The notes under the pieces: model-generated
The model's input: the letters and a program-made list of their open reading frames with translations, nothing else
Databases searched by the model: none
What the model was told of the DNA's origin: nothing
Assembly: GCA_040388785.1 (NCBI GenBank)
Contig: JAZKBD010000008.1
Coordinates: forward strand, 1-64,000
Length of the DNA stretch: 64,000 bases
Direction of reading: 5' to 3'
Source of the DNA: 66-474 sp040388785
Lineage (GTDB): Bacteria > Pseudomonadota > Gammaproteobacteria > Xanthomonadales > Rhodanobacteraceae
Shown: positions 16,869 through 26,391 of the stretch, piece after piece
Layout of the letters: each line of letters begins with the position of its first letter
Position numbering within the stretch: position 1 is the first letter of the stretch
Translations under genes and position numbers: made by a program

Positions 16869-18914
16869 CTACAGCGCAGCCGCCAATTCCGTGGCCTGGC
16901 GTATCGCGCGCTTCGCGTCGAGTTCCGCTGCGACGTCGGCGCCGCCGATCACGTGCACGGCGACGCGCAGCGTGATCAATTCGTCGGCCAATGCACGGTT
17001 CGATTCCTGCCCCGCGCAAATGACGATGTTGTCGACCGCCAGCGTCTGCGGCTTGCCATCGATGGCGATGTGCAGGCCGGCGTCGTCGATGCTTTCGTAG
17101 GTGACGCCGCCCAGCATCTTCACGCCCTTGGCTTTCAATGCCGCGCGATGCACCCAGCCGGTGGTCTTGTTGAGGCGCTTGCCCGGCCGGCCGGCGGTGC
17201 GTTGCAGCAGCCACACCTCGCGCGGTGATGCTTCGGGCTCGGCCTTGTCGAGTCCGCCACGCTGCGCGAGCGTGGTATCGACGCCCCATTCGCGCGTCCA
17301 GCGCGCAATGTCGGTGCTCGGCGAGGGCGGCGGTTGCGTCACGAATTCGGCGACGTCGAAGCCGATGCCGCCGGCGCCGATGATCGCGACGCGCTGGCCG
17401 AGGATGCGATTGCCCATCACGGCGTCGTGATAACCCATCACCATCGGGTGGTCCTGTCCCGGAATCTTCGGATCGCGCGGCGTGACGCCCGTCGCCACGA
17501 TCACGGCATCGAAGTTGCCGGTTCGCAACGTCGCCGCACCGGCGTGCTTGCCGAGATGAACTTCAACGCCGAGTTCGACGAGCAGGTTGCGCCAGTAGCG
17601 CATCGGCTCGGCGTATTCCTCCTTGCCGGGAATGCGCATGGCGAGATTGAACTGGCCGCCGATTTCATTCGATCGCTCGTACAGCGTCACCGCGTGGCCG
17701 CGTTGCGCCAGCGTCGTCGCGGCCGCGAGGCCGGCTGGGCCAGCGCCGACCACCGCGAAATGTTTTTTCTGCGCGACCGGCGCGTCGACGAGTTCGGTTT
17801 CGAAACATGCGCGCGGATTCATCAGGCACGACGCGCGCCTGTTCTCGAACACGTGGTCGAGGCAGGCCTGGTTGCAGGCGATGCAGGGATTGATCAGCGA
17901 GGCGCGTCCGCTGCGCGTCTTCGCCACCCACTCCGGGTCGGCGAGGAACGGGCGCGCCATCGAGACCATGTCGGCGTCGCCGCGGGCGAGCACGGCCTCC
18001 GCAACATCCGGCATGTTGATGCGGTTGGTGGTGATCAGCGGGATGCGCAAGCTCTCCTTCATCCGCCGCGTGACCCAGGTGAAGCCCGCGCGCGGCACGC
18101 TGGTGACGATGGTCGGGATGCGCGCCTCGTGCCAGCCGATGCCGGTGTTGATCAGCGTGGCACCCGCGGCTTCGACCTGTCTTGCGAGCGCGACGATTTC
18201 GTCCCATGCCTGCGCGCGATCCACCAGATCCAGCATCGACAGGCGGTAGATGATGATGAAGTCGCGGCCGACGGCTTCGCGCGTGCGGCGCACGATTTCG
18301 ATCGGAAAGCGCATGCGGTTTTCCAGTGAACCACCCCAGCGGTCGCGGCGCCGGTTGCTGCGCTCGGCCAGGAACTGGTTGATCAGGTAACCCTCGCTGC
18401 CCATGATCTCGACGCCGTCGTAGCCCGCGTCCTGCGCCAGCTTCGCGCAGCGCGCGAAGGCGCGGATGGTGCGTTCGACGCCGCGATCCGAGAGCGCACG
18501 CGGCGTGAACGGCGTGATCGGCGATTTGATCGCAGACGGCGCGACCGGCAAGGGATGGAAGCCGTAGCGTCCTGCGTGCAGGATCTGCAGGCAGACGCGT
18601 CCGCCCGCGGCATGCACGCCCTCGGTGATGTGGCGATGCGCGCCGACCTGCCAGCGCGACGACAATCGGCTCGAAAACGGTTTCAGCCAGCCCGCGATGT
18701 TGGGCGAGAAGCCGCCCGTCACCATCAGGCCGGCGCCGCCGCGTGCACGCGCGGCAAAGTATTCGGCGAGTTTGCCGAAGTCGCGCGCGTGGTCTTCCAG
18801 TCCCGTGTGCATCGAGCCCATCAGCACGCGGTTCGGCAACGTGCAGAAGCCGAGGTCCAGCGGCGCGAGCAGGTGCGGGAAAGCGGGGCGGTCGGGGCTC
18901 GCGGGCAAGGTCAT
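16869..18914 (-). CDS. fadH: 2,4-dienoyl-CoA reductase (NADPH), FadH type
   Basis: 681 residues. An N-terminal Old-Yellow-Enzyme TIM barrel (about 1-340: LLAPLDLGFCTLPNRVLMGSMHTGLE, GYDGVEIMGSEGYLINQFL, IIYRLSMLDLV) is joined to a [4Fe-4S] motif CIACNQACLDHVF...CLMNPRAC and to C-terminal FAD/NADPH domains (AVVGAGPAGLAAA, VAIIGAGGIGFDVA). It reduces 2,4-dienoyl-CoA intermediates during unsaturated fatty acid beta-oxidation. I chose the ATG at 18914; an ATG at 18926 is also possible, since neither has a clear ribosome-binding site. It is divergent from the S9 peptidase gene. Confidence 0.93.
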   Translation of the reverse strand: MTLPASPDRPAFPHLLAPLDLGFCTLPNRVLMGSMHTGLEDHARDFGKLAEYFAARARGGAGLMVTGGFSPNIAGWLKPFSSRLSSRWQVGAHRHITEGVHAAGGRVCLQILHAGRYGFHPLPVAPSAIKSPITPFTPRALSDRGVERTIRAFARCAKLAQDAGYDGVEIMGSEGYLINQFLAERSNRRRDRWGGSLENRMRFPIEIVRRTREAVGRDFIIIYRLSMLDLVDRAQAWDEIVALARQVEAAGATLINTGIGWHEARIPTIVTSVPRAGFTWVTRRMKESLRIPLITTNRINMPDVAEAVLARGDADMVSMARPFLADPEWVAKTRSGRASLINPCIACNQACLDHVFENRRASCLMNPRACFETELVDAPVAQKKHFAVVGAGPAGLAAATTLAQRGHAVTLYERSNEIGGQFNLAMRIPGKEEYAEPMRYWRNLLVELGVEVHLGKHAGAATLRTGNFDAVIVATGVTPRDPKIPGQDHPMVMGYHDAVMGNRILGQRVAIIGAGGIGFDVAEFVTQPPPSPSTDIARWTREWGVDTTLAQRGGLDKAEPEASPREVWLLQRTAGRPGKRLNKTTGWVHRAALKAKGVKMLGGVTYESIDDAGLHIAIDGKPQTLAVDNIVICAGQESNRALADELITLRVAVHVIGGADVAAELDAKRAIRQATELAAAL

Positions 18915-19009
18915 CGCGGCGAGCATGCCGTCGCGCTGCGACGCGGGCAAGTGCGCGCTAAGCTGGCGCGGTCGCGTCCGGCGTGGCGCAGGGCGGAAGG
19001 GGAAGTGGC

Positions 19010-21005
19010 ATGACACGTTTGCGGGCGTGGTGGCCGGTCGCGCTGGCGGCCTTGTTGATCGCGATTCCCTTTGCGTCGCAGGCGGCAGCGCCGTTCCAGC
19101 TAGACGACCTGCAAAGGCTCGTGAAACTTTCCGACCCGCAGCTTTCGCCGGACGGAAAATCCGTCGCGCTCGTGGTCAGCACGCCGGTCTGGAAAACCGA
19201 CAAGCACGACACCGGGATCGACGTCGTCGAGGTGGCGAGCGGTGCGAAACGCACCTTCACGCATGACCGCGAGGACGTGTCGTCACCGCGCTGGTCGCCG
19301 GACGGCACGCGGCTCGCGTTCCTTGCCAAGGACGACAAGACCAAGCAAGCGCAGATCTACGTGATGCCGCTGGCCGGCGGCGATGCGCAGCGCATCACCG
19401 ACGCGAAAGAGGGCATCGATGAATTCACCTGGAGCCCGGACGGCAGTCGCATCGCCTACATCACCGAGGATCCGCCGATCAACGAAAAGGCGATCAAGGC
19501 GCACGACAAGGCATTCCAGGTGACCGACGGCAACTTCCTGCTGCGCAAGGCGCTGTCGCCGTGGCACTTGTGGGTGGCGGCGGCGACCGGCGGCACCGCG
19601 ACGCGGCTGACCGAAGGCGATTACTCGCTGCAGACCGATCAGGAAGGTGCGACGCCGCTGGTATGGAGCCGCGACGGCAAGTCGGTCGTGTTCACGAAAT
19701 TCCCGAGTCCCTACTGGGGACCGTCATTCCGTTCGGTGATCGCGGAAGTCGCCGCGGACGGCAAGGGCCAGCCGGTCACGATCGTGAATGATCAGGGCGC
19801 CAACGACTTCGCCCATGCGCTGGACAGCGACACCTATGCGTTCGTGCGCGCGCGCAATGGCGATCAGAACAACGGCAATGCGGTGTACGTCGGCGGCCAC
19901 GGCAAGGCGCGTGACGCGACCGCCGCGCTGGCGCGCAACATCAATGCGTACGCATGGCTGCTCGGTGGCAAGGCGCTGCTGTTGCAGGGCGAACTGGGCA
20001 CGCGCTCGGTGTTCTGGGAGCAGCCGCTCGATGGCGCGGCGCGCGCGCTCGACCTCGGTGACGTCGAGGCCGGCAATGACTTGAGCGTCGCGAAGAACGG
20101 CGAGATTGCGTTCATCGGCAGCACCACCAAGCATCCCGGCGAGTTGTACGTGATGGCTTCGGCGCGCGCGAAGCCGCGCCGGCTCACCGACGTCAACGCG
20201 TTCGTGGACAAGCTCGATCTCGGCCGTACCGAATCGGTGCAATGGAAGAGCGACGACGGCATGGCCGCGGATGGCGTGCTGANNNNNNNNNNCGTATCCG
20301 GTCGGCTACCGGAAGGGCAAGACGTATCCGCTGGTGCTGGAAATCCACGGAGGGCCGGAGAGCGCGTCCACCGTGCGCTTCACGCCGCTGCCGCAGTTGC
20401 TCGCCGCGGCCGAGTTCATCGTGTTCCAGCCGAATTATCGCGGCAGCACCAATCTCGGTGATGCGTTCCAGCACGCGATCTACCGCGACACCGGCGAGGG
20501 CCCGGGCAAGGACGTGATGGCGGGGCTGGCCGCGGTCGAGAAGCTCGGCATCGTGGACAAGGAACGGATCGGTGTATCGGGCTGGTCGTATGGCGGTTAC
20601 ATGACGACCTGGTTGAGCGGTCACTACGACGCATGGAAGGCGGCCGTGGCGGGCGCGTCGCTGACCGACTGGGTGATGGATTACACGGTTGCGTACTACC
20701 AGATGGGCGACACGTATTACTTCGGCTCGACACCCTGGACCGCCGCGGGTTGGGACATCTGGCGCCAGCAGTCGCCGATCGCGTCTGCGCGCAACGTCAA
20801 GGCGCCGACGCTGATCATGGGCGACGTGGGCGACCCCAACGTGCCGCTGGTGAACAGCTACGAGTGGTACCACGCGTTGCGCGACAACGGCGTCACCGTC
20901 GAGTTCTGGGCGTATCCCGCGGACACGCACTTTCCGGGCGACATCGTGCAGCAGACGGACGTGTACCGGCGCTGGGTCGGCTGGATGACGACGCATCTCA
21001 AATAG
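19010..21005 (+). CDS. S9-family serine peptidase (prolyl-oligopeptidase/acylaminoacyl-peptidase type), interrupted by an N gap
   Basis: The ATG at 19010 follows GGAAGGGGAAG and opens a signal peptide (MTRLRAWWPVALAALLIAIPFASQAAA). A WD/TolB-like propeller (repeats such as SSPRWSPDGTRLAFLA) precedes an alpha/beta-hydrolase domain with HGGP, nucleophile GWSYGGYM, and candidate Asp (GDVGDPNVP) and His (DTHFPG). Ten Ns at 20283-20292 shift the frame. Joining the flanks directly reads GVL-T-YPVGYRKGKTYPL, a normal S9 transition, so the gene is probably intact and little or nothing is missing. Predicted periplasmic or secreted. Confidence 0.88.
20283..20292. other. Assembly gap (10 N) inside the S9 peptidase gene
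   Basis: Ten undetermined bases. The upstream frame ends ...GTGCTGA and the downstream frame resumes CGTATCCGG. Removing all ten restores one continuous reading frame, whereas ten bases would break it, so the true missing length should be a multiple of three and may be zero. Confidence 0.95.
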
Positions 21006-21018
21006 AAGGGGACGGGAC

Positions 21019-21870
21019 ATGGGCAAGTTCGCACGCACCTGGCAATTGATGGGCGCTTCCTGGCGGATGTTGCAGCAGGACAAGCGCCTGATCGTGTTTC
21101 CGCTGATTTCGGGCGTGGCGCTGGCGATCGTCATTGCCTTGTTCGCCGTGCCGATCTTCGTCGCGTTCGCCGGCCAGCCGCATGCGAGCGGGCCGGTGCA
21201 CATGACGCTGCCGATGTACGCGGCGATGTTCGTGTTCTATTTTCTCGATTATTTCGTGATCATCTTCTTCAACTCCGCACTCGTTGCGTGCGTGCTGAAG
21301 CAGATCGACGGCGAGCAACCCACGCTCGCTTATGGTTTGGCGGTCGCGCGCCAGCGGCTGCCGCAGATCCTCGGGTGGGCGCTGCTGACCAGCACCGTGG
21401 GCATCCTGTTGCGACTGCTGGAAGAGAAGGTGGGTTTCATCGGCCGCATCGTCGTCGGCCTGCTCGGCATGGCCTGGTCGGTCACGTCGTTCCTCGTCGT
21501 GCCGGTGATGGTGGCCGAGGACAGCGGTCCCATCGAGTCGTACAAGCGATCGGTGGAAATGCTGCGGCAAACCTGGGGCGAACAGATCATCGGCAACGTC
21601 AGCTTCGGCTTGATCTTCGGCCTGTTCGGCATCGCGCCCGCAATGCTGTTGTTCTTCCTTGCGACGCTGGGCAGCAGGGAGGTTTTCTTCGTGGCGATCG
21701 CGATCCTCGCGGTCTACCTGGTGGCCTTGGCGCTGGTCCAGTCCACCTTGCAAACGATTTACCAGGTCGCGATCTATCTTTATGCGGCGAACGGCGAAGC
21801 GCCGCCCGGATTCGACAGCGAGCTGGTGGCCGGCGCGTTTCGCGAGAAGCCGGCGAGGCGCTGGATTTGA
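21019..21870 (+). CDS. Multi-pass membrane protein, DUF6159-like
   Basis: 283 residues starting 13 bases after the peptidase stop. It opens with MGKFARTWQLMGASWRMLQQDKRLIVFPLISG, the typical start of DUF6159 proteins. About six hydrophobic helices follow (near 28-50, 68-95, 110-130, 140-165, 195-215 and 222-250), with the conserved-looking core YFNSALV-like (FFNSALVACVLKQIDGE) and SYKRSVEMLRQTWGEQ. Function is unknown in the family. It may be co-transcribed with the peptidase and the following gene. Confidence 0.8.
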   Translation: MGKFARTWQLMGASWRMLQQDKRLIVFPLISGVALAIVIALFAVPIFVAFAGQPHASGPVHMTLPMYAAMFVFYFLDYFVIIFFNSALVACVLKQIDGEQPTLAYGLAVARQRLPQILGWALLTSTVGILLRLLEEKVGFIGRIVVGLLGMAWSVTSFLVVPVMVAEDSGPIESYKRSVEMLRQTWGEQIIGNVSFGLIFGLFGIAPAMLLFFLATLGSREVFFVAIAILAVYLVALALVQSTLQTIYQVAIYLYAANGEAPPGFDSELVAGAFREKPARRWI

Positions 21871-21897
21871 GCGCCCGGACGTGCTGGAAGGAGTTGG

Positions 21898-22443
21898 ATG
21901 GAAGTGAATCCACAAGACATATTGCACTTCTGGTTCGAAGAAGCTGAGCCGGAGCAACTGTTCGAGAAAGACGTAGCGTTCGATGCCGAAATCCGCGCGC
22001 GTTTCGCTGGAACGCACGAAGCGGCCGCACGCGGCGAACTCGCCTCGTGGCGCGACACGCCCGAAGGCAGGCTGGCCGAGATCATCGTGCTCGATCAGTT
22101 TTCACGCAATCTGTTCCGCGACGATCCGCGCGCGTTTGCCTGCGATGGCATAGCGCTGGTGCTGGCGCAGGAGGCCATTTGCGCGGGCGCCGATCGCGAC
22201 ATGCCGCCCGCGCGCCGCGCGTTCCTGTACATGCCCTTCATGCACTCGGAATCGCGCGTGATCCACGTCGAGGCCGAACGCCTGTTTCGTCAGCCGGGAC
22301 TCGAAAACAACCATGCGTTCGAGCTGAAGCACAAGGCGATCATCGATCGCTTCGGGCGTTTTCCGCATCGCAACCGCGTGCTCGGGCGCGCCTCGACGCC
22401 CGAGGAACTGGCGTTCCTGGAGCAGCCGGGCTCGTCGTTTTGA
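21898..22443 (+). CDS. DUF924 family protein
   Basis: 181 residues, ATG at 21898 after GGAAGGAG. The motifs ILHFWFEEAEPEQLFEKD, EIIVLDQFSRNLFRDDPRAFACD, RAFLYMPFMHSES and FGRFPHRNRVLGR are the hallmark segments of the helical, TPR-like DUF924 family. The Asp/Arg/His-rich conserved patches suggest a catalytic or ligand pocket, but no reaction is established. It lies convergent to the TerC-family gene. Confidence 0.88.
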   Translation: MEVNPQDILHFWFEEAEPEQLFEKDVAFDAEIRARFAGTHEAAARGELASWRDTPEGRLAEIIVLDQFSRNLFRDDPRAFACDGIALVLAQEAICAGADRDMPPARRAFLYMPFMHSESRVIHVEAERLFRQPGLENNHAFELKHKAIIDRFGRFPHRNRVLGRASTPEELAFLEQPGSSF

Positions 22444-22458
22444 GCTTGCGATCCGGAT

Positions 22459-23166
22459 TCAATCCGGCTGCGAACGTTTGCGTCGCCGCAGCCACCAGCC
22501 GATGCCGGTGACACCCAGGACCAGCACGGCGTCGACGAGATAGCGCACGGGGTCGTGCGCGTCGAACCAGCCGTTCACCAGATCGTCGCGCGTGATCATG
22601 CGGGCCGCGGTCCACGCGATCGCCGCCGCACCTATGTAGATGATGATCGGGAAGCGTCCGATCAGCTTCAGCAACAGCGTCGAGCCCCACACCACCAATG
22701 GCACGCTGACCAAGAGTCCCAGCACGACCAGTCCCAGGTGCCCGCCCGATGCGCCGGCGATCGCCAGCACGTTGTCGAGCCCCATCAGTGCATCGGCAAT
22801 CACGATGGTGCTCATCGCGCTCCAGAAACCGTGGACTTTGTGCTTGATGCCGGGGCCGTGGTCGTCATCCTGTTTCAACAGGCGCCACGCGATCGGAATC
22901 AGCACGATGCCGCCGATCAACATCAGGCCGGGCAGCTTGAGCAGCCACAGCACGGCCGCCGTCATCGCGACGCGCACGGCGATCGCGCCGACCGTTCCCC
23001 AGAAGATCGCGCGGAATTGGTGATGGGTGGGAAGGTTGCGTGCCGCGAGCGCGATCACGATCGCGTTGTCGCCCGCGAGCACGAGGTCGATCACGATGAT
23101 CGATCCGAGGCCGCTCCAGAAGGCGGGGTCAAGCGGGTGGTGGAGCAGCTCGTTGATCACGTACAT
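22459..23166 (-). CDS. TerC-family integral membrane protein (YjbE/YkoY type), probable Mn2+ exporter
   Basis: 235 residues from the ATG at 23166, preceded by GGAG. Seven predicted helices with the two TerC acidic motifs, IDLVLAGDNAIVIALAARNLP near residue 30 and IVIADALMGLDNVLAIAG near 125, in which the Asp residues likely bind metal. Homologues behind yybP-ykoY riboswitches export manganese or protect exoenzyme metallation. A strong match to that riboswitch lies directly upstream, which supports a manganese role over tellurite resistance. Confidence 0.88.
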   Translation of the reverse strand: MYVINELLHHPLDPAFWSGLGSIIVIDLVLAGDNAIVIALAARNLPTHHQFRAIFWGTVGAIAVRVAMTAAVLWLLKLPGLMLIGGIVLIPIAWRLLKQDDDHGPGIKHKVHGFWSAMSTIVIADALMGLDNVLAIAGASGGHLGLVVLGLLVSVPLVVWGSTLLLKLIGRFPIIIYIGAAAIAWTAARMITRDDLVNGWFDAHDPVRYLVDAVLVLGVTGIGWWLRRRKRSQPD

Positions 23167-23221
23167 GCGGTTCTCCTGGCGGCGACGATCGAACGTCCCG
23201 CGGCCGTAGTGCGGCACGGGA

Positions 23222-23348
23222 TGTCGAAAGTCTCGCGCGCGGTGCTAACCGCCGTGGCGACCGGGACCTTGAGGGTCCGTGTTGACGGCCGCCACGCGGA
23301 CCCGCAATTCACATCGGGTCCGGTGCTACTCCCTTTCGGGGACAACGG
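23222..23348 (-). promoter_or_regulatory. yybP-ykoY manganese riboswitch upstream of the TerC-family gene
   Basis: Read on the minus strand, the leader has GAAAGGGAGTAGC (23325-23337), a long paired region with GGCCGTCAACACGG in the loop that binds Mn2+ in this class, and closes with GCGAGACTTTCG just upstream of 23222. These three blocks, in this order, are the class signature. The TerC start codon is 56 bases downstream, leaving room for an expression platform. Confidence 0.85.
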
Positions 23349-23445
23349 AATCGATTGTTACCGGGTGTCGCGGCAGCCGTCAAGGCACCCGCGTGCTCTG
23401 GCAAAATAGCCGGCTGCCTTCGCCACCCGAGACAGGAAAACACCC

Positions 23446-24909
23446 GTGAGTCACGCCGATATCCGCTCCGCCGCCCGCCCCGCGCCCGACCAGCCGCTTG
23501 TCGATGTCGCCGATTACGTGCTCGATTACCGGGTGGAATCGCAGGAGGCATGGGACACCGCCCGCTACATGCTGATGGACGCGCTGGGTTGCGCGATGCT
23601 GGCGATGAAGTTCCCGCAATGCGTGAAGCACCTCGCGCCGATTGTGCCGGGTGCAGTGCTGCCGGGCGGCGCGCGCGTGCCGGGCACCGCGCTGGAACTC
23701 GATCCCGCGCAGGCCGCGTTCTGCATCGGAACCCAGATCCGCTGGCTGGATTTCAACGATACCTGGCTCGCGGCCGAGTGGGGTCATCCGTCCGACAATC
23801 TCGGAACCGTGCTGGCCGTGGCCGATTGGCTGTCGCGTTCGAACGTGCGCAACGGCGGCGCGCCGCTGACCATGCGCGACGTGCTGCACTGGGCGATCAA
23901 GGCGCACGAGATCCAGGGTTGCTATGCGCTCCGGAATTCGTTCAACCGCGCCGGCATGGACCACGTAATCCTGGTACGGCTGGCCTCGACCGCGGTCGCC
24001 ACCGCGATGCTGGGCGGCAATCGCGAACAAGTGATCACCGCAGTATCGAACAGCTGGATCGACAATGGTTCGCTGCGCACCTACCGGCACGCGCCCAATA
24101 CCGGTCCGCGCAAGAGCTGGGCCGCGGGAGACTCCTGCCGGCGGGCGGTAATCCATGCGCTCAACGCGGTCACCACAGGCGAGCCGAGCTATCCGTCCGC
24201 GCTCAGCGCGAAAACCTGGGGTTTCTACGATGTTGCCTTCGGAGGCAAACCATTCGAGTTCGAGCGGCCGTTCGGCAGTTACGTGATGGAGAACGTGCTG
24301 TTCAAGATCAGCTTCCCCGCCGAGTTCCATGCGCAGACCGCGGTGGAGTGCGCGATGAAACTGCATGCGGAAGTGAAGGACCGCATCGATGAGATCGAGC
24401 ACATCGAGATCGAAACCCAGGAAGCCGGTGCGCGCATCATCGACAAGACCGGCCCGCTTGCCAATTACGCCGACCGCGACCACTGCATCCAGTACATGGT
24501 GGCGGTGCCGCTGATCTTCGGACGCCTGACCGCGGACGATTACACCGATGCAGTCGCGACCGACCCACGCATCGATGCGCTGCGCGCGAAAATGACGGTG
24601 AAGGAAAATCCGCGGTTCACGAAAGACTATTTCGACCCGGACAAGCGCTACATCGGCAACTCGGTCCAGGTGTTTTTCAGGGATGGTTCGAGGACGGAGA
24701 AGGTTTCGATCGATTTTCCGATCGGCCACCGCCGTCGCCGGGCCGAAGGCATCCCGGTTCTCCTCGACAAATTCCGCGCGGCCCTAGCGGGGTATTTGCT
24801 GCCAATGCAAGTGAATGAAATCGTTGGTCTTTGTGCGCAAGCAGAGCAACTGATGGCGGTTCCGGTCCCGGAATTCATGGATTTATTCACCTTGCGCAGG
24901 GGCGCCTGA
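23446..24909 (+). CDS. prpD: 2-methylcitrate dehydratase
   Basis: 487 residues from a GTG with AGGA upstream. It is the iron-sulfur-independent MmgE/PrpD enzyme that dehydrates 2-methylcitrate to 2-methyl-cis-aconitate. Recognisable segments are DYVLDYRVESQEAWDTARYMLMDALGC, GTQIRWLDFNDTWLAAEWGHPSDNLG, NSFNRAGMDHVILV and SRAGDSC-like (KSWAAGDSCRRAV), AKTWGFYDVAFGG and YIGNSVQVFF. The length matches E. coli PrpD (483). With prpB and prpC it completes the central steps, though it lies 7.5 kb downstream of prpC. Confidence 0.93.
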   Translation: MSHADIRSAARPAPDQPLVDVADYVLDYRVESQEAWDTARYMLMDALGCAMLAMKFPQCVKHLAPIVPGAVLPGGARVPGTALELDPAQAAFCIGTQIRWLDFNDTWLAAEWGHPSDNLGTVLAVADWLSRSNVRNGGAPLTMRDVLHWAIKAHEIQGCYALRNSFNRAGMDHVILVRLASTAVATAMLGGNREQVITAVSNSWIDNGSLRTYRHAPNTGPRKSWAAGDSCRRAVIHALNAVTTGEPSYPSALSAKTWGFYDVAFGGKPFEFERPFGSYVMENVLFKISFPAEFHAQTAVECAMKLHAEVKDRIDEIEHIEIETQEAGARIIDKTGPLANYADRDHCIQYMVAVPLIFGRLTADDYTDAVATDPRIDALRAKMTVKENPRFTKDYFDPDKRYIGNSVQVFFRDGSRTEKVSIDFPIGHRRRRAEGIPVLLDKFRAALAGYLLPMQVNEIVGLCAQAEQLMAVPVPEFMDLFTLRRGA

Positions 24910-25101
24910 GTTCCAGATGAACGGATCCGCAGGGCAGAGGCGCAATTGTTTGTTTTTTGCTAAACTGGCGCAGCCGTAGCGGAATGGGCTGGGAAGGATG
25001 GCCTGCAATCCGCGCAGTGGTCTTGCGGTTTGGGAAAACGGAAACACGGTTTCATCCAGAATGGTTGAAGCCTGAAGAATCAACAACGAGGAGACTCTCC
25101 G

Positions 25102-26268
25102 ATGAAACGTAACGGCTTGTTCGCGGTCATCGCGCTGGCCTTGGGTACTGTAGGCGTGATGTCGGTCGCGCACGCACAGGACACGGGCGCAGCGGCGGAA
25201 ACAACGGGTAGCTTTGCCAACCCGAACTACAGCAACTGGTACATCGTGCCGCGCATCGGCGTGGTGTTCGGCGACAGCAGCCGTCAAGTCCAGGCAGATC
25301 CCATGGGCGGTCTCGGCGTTGGTTTCTGGGTGAACCCGCACTTCACTCTTGACGTTGAAGCCACCGGCGACAATGCGGATTACAAGGATTCCTCGATCCG
25401 CGCTGGCAAGCAGTGGGAGACGCTGGGTCTCGATGTGGCTGCGCGCTACTACTTCATGGATCCGTCGTCGCAATGGCGTCCTTTCATCATGGGCGGTGTC
25501 GGCATGTGGCGTCACGCTGCCGTTTCCGGCGAGCTCGCCCAAGCGGGCGGTGCATACGGCAACATGGGTTCGACCAACAGCTCCGGCTGGGGCCCCGGCG
25601 CAACAGTCGGGGTTGGCGTTCTGTACAACGTCAGCGATCGCATCGCCCTGCGTGGTGAAATCGCTGCACGTTACTACCGCGATACGACCTCGGCGCAGTT
25701 GACCGGGTTCGCGGGTCCGGGCTTGCCGCACACCTACGGTCCGAAGCAGTGGCTCGATTCGATGGCGACCATCGGTTTGGTGATCAACATGGGTCACGCA
25801 GCGCCGCCGCCGCCGCCGGCAGCGCCGCCGCCGCCGCCGGCAGCTCCGCCGCCGCCGCCGCCGCCGCAGAACGTCGTGATCGACCTGCGTGGCGTGAACT
25901 TCAAGTTCGACCGTCCGAAGAAAGGCGAGCACAACATCGGCCCGACGCTGAAGCCGCCGGCGTCCGATTCGCTCGCGATCCTTAACCAGGCGGTTGACAC
26001 TTTGAACCGTTACCCGCAGGTCACTATCGAAATCGACGGCTACACCGATTCGGTTGGCACCGAGAAGTACAACCAGGGCCTGTCCGAGCGTCGCGCCAAC
26101 ATCGTCGACTCGTACCTGACCTCGCACGGTATCGACGCGAGCCGCGTCACTGCGGTGAAGGGCTTCGGCGAAGCCGATCCGGTCGACACCAACAAGACCG
26201 CGGCTGGCCGTCAGCGCAACCGTCGCGTCGAGTTCAAGGTGCAGCAGCCCAGCAACGGCAGCATGTAA
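25102..26268 (+). CDS. OmpA-family outer membrane protein
   Basis: 388 residues after a strong GAGGAGA site. Signal peptide MKRNGLFAVIALALGTVGVMSVAHA. About 30-230 is a beta-barrel (WYIVPRIGVVFGDSSR, RYYFMDPSSQWRPFIMGGVG, LRGEIAARYYRD). A proline-rich hinge from CCG-triplet repeats (25798-25868) leads to an OmpA C-terminal domain with peptidoglycan-contacting Asp and Arg in DGYTDSVG and LSERRA. It ties the outer membrane to the cell wall. A closely similar hinge plus domain reappears fused to the TonB receptor at 33148-36654. A strong terminator follows. Confidence 0.93.
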   Translation: MKRNGLFAVIALALGTVGVMSVAHAQDTGAAAETTGSFANPNYSNWYIVPRIGVVFGDSSRQVQADPMGGLGVGFWVNPHFTLDVEATGDNADYKDSSIRAGKQWETLGLDVAARYYFMDPSSQWRPFIMGGVGMWRHAAVSGELAQAGGAYGNMGSTNSSGWGPGATVGVGVLYNVSDRIALRGEIAARYYRDTTSAQLTGFAGPGLPHTYGPKQWLDSMATIGLVINMGHAAPPPPPAAPPPPPAAPPPPPPPQNVVIDLRGVNFKFDRPKKGEHNIGPTLKPPASDSLAILNQAVDTLNRYPQVTIEIDGYTDSVGTEKYNQGLSERRANIVDSYLTSHGIDASRVTAVKGFGEADPVDTNKTAAGRQRNRRVEFKVQQPSNGSM

Positions 26269-26320
26269 GCCGTTCGCGGAAGCATCGGCAGACGTTTGCC
26301 GGTGAGTCCGACGTGACACG

Positions 26321-26348
26321 AAAAAGCCCGGCGCAAGCCGGGCTTTTT
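26321..26348 (+). terminator. Rho-independent terminator after the OmpA gene
   Basis: A perfect 12-bp stem (AAAAAGCCCGGC / GCCGGGCTTTTT) closes on a GCAA tetraloop and ends in a T run. It lies 52 bases past the OmpA stop; because of the flanking A and T runs it can work in both directions. Confidence 0.93.
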
Positions 26349-26391
26349 CTTTGTGCGTCAGCGGCCGAGGCATTCGGCGAGAATAACCCTC

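Noticed and set aside
24940..24975. TTGTTT and TAAACT upstream of the OmpA gene as a sigma-70 promoter
   Set aside because: The spacing between the two boxes is only about 9 bases, far from 17, so I do not call it.
25798..25868. CCG microsatellite considered as a phase-variation tract
   Set aside because: The unit is a whole codon, so slippage changes hinge length but not the reading frame.
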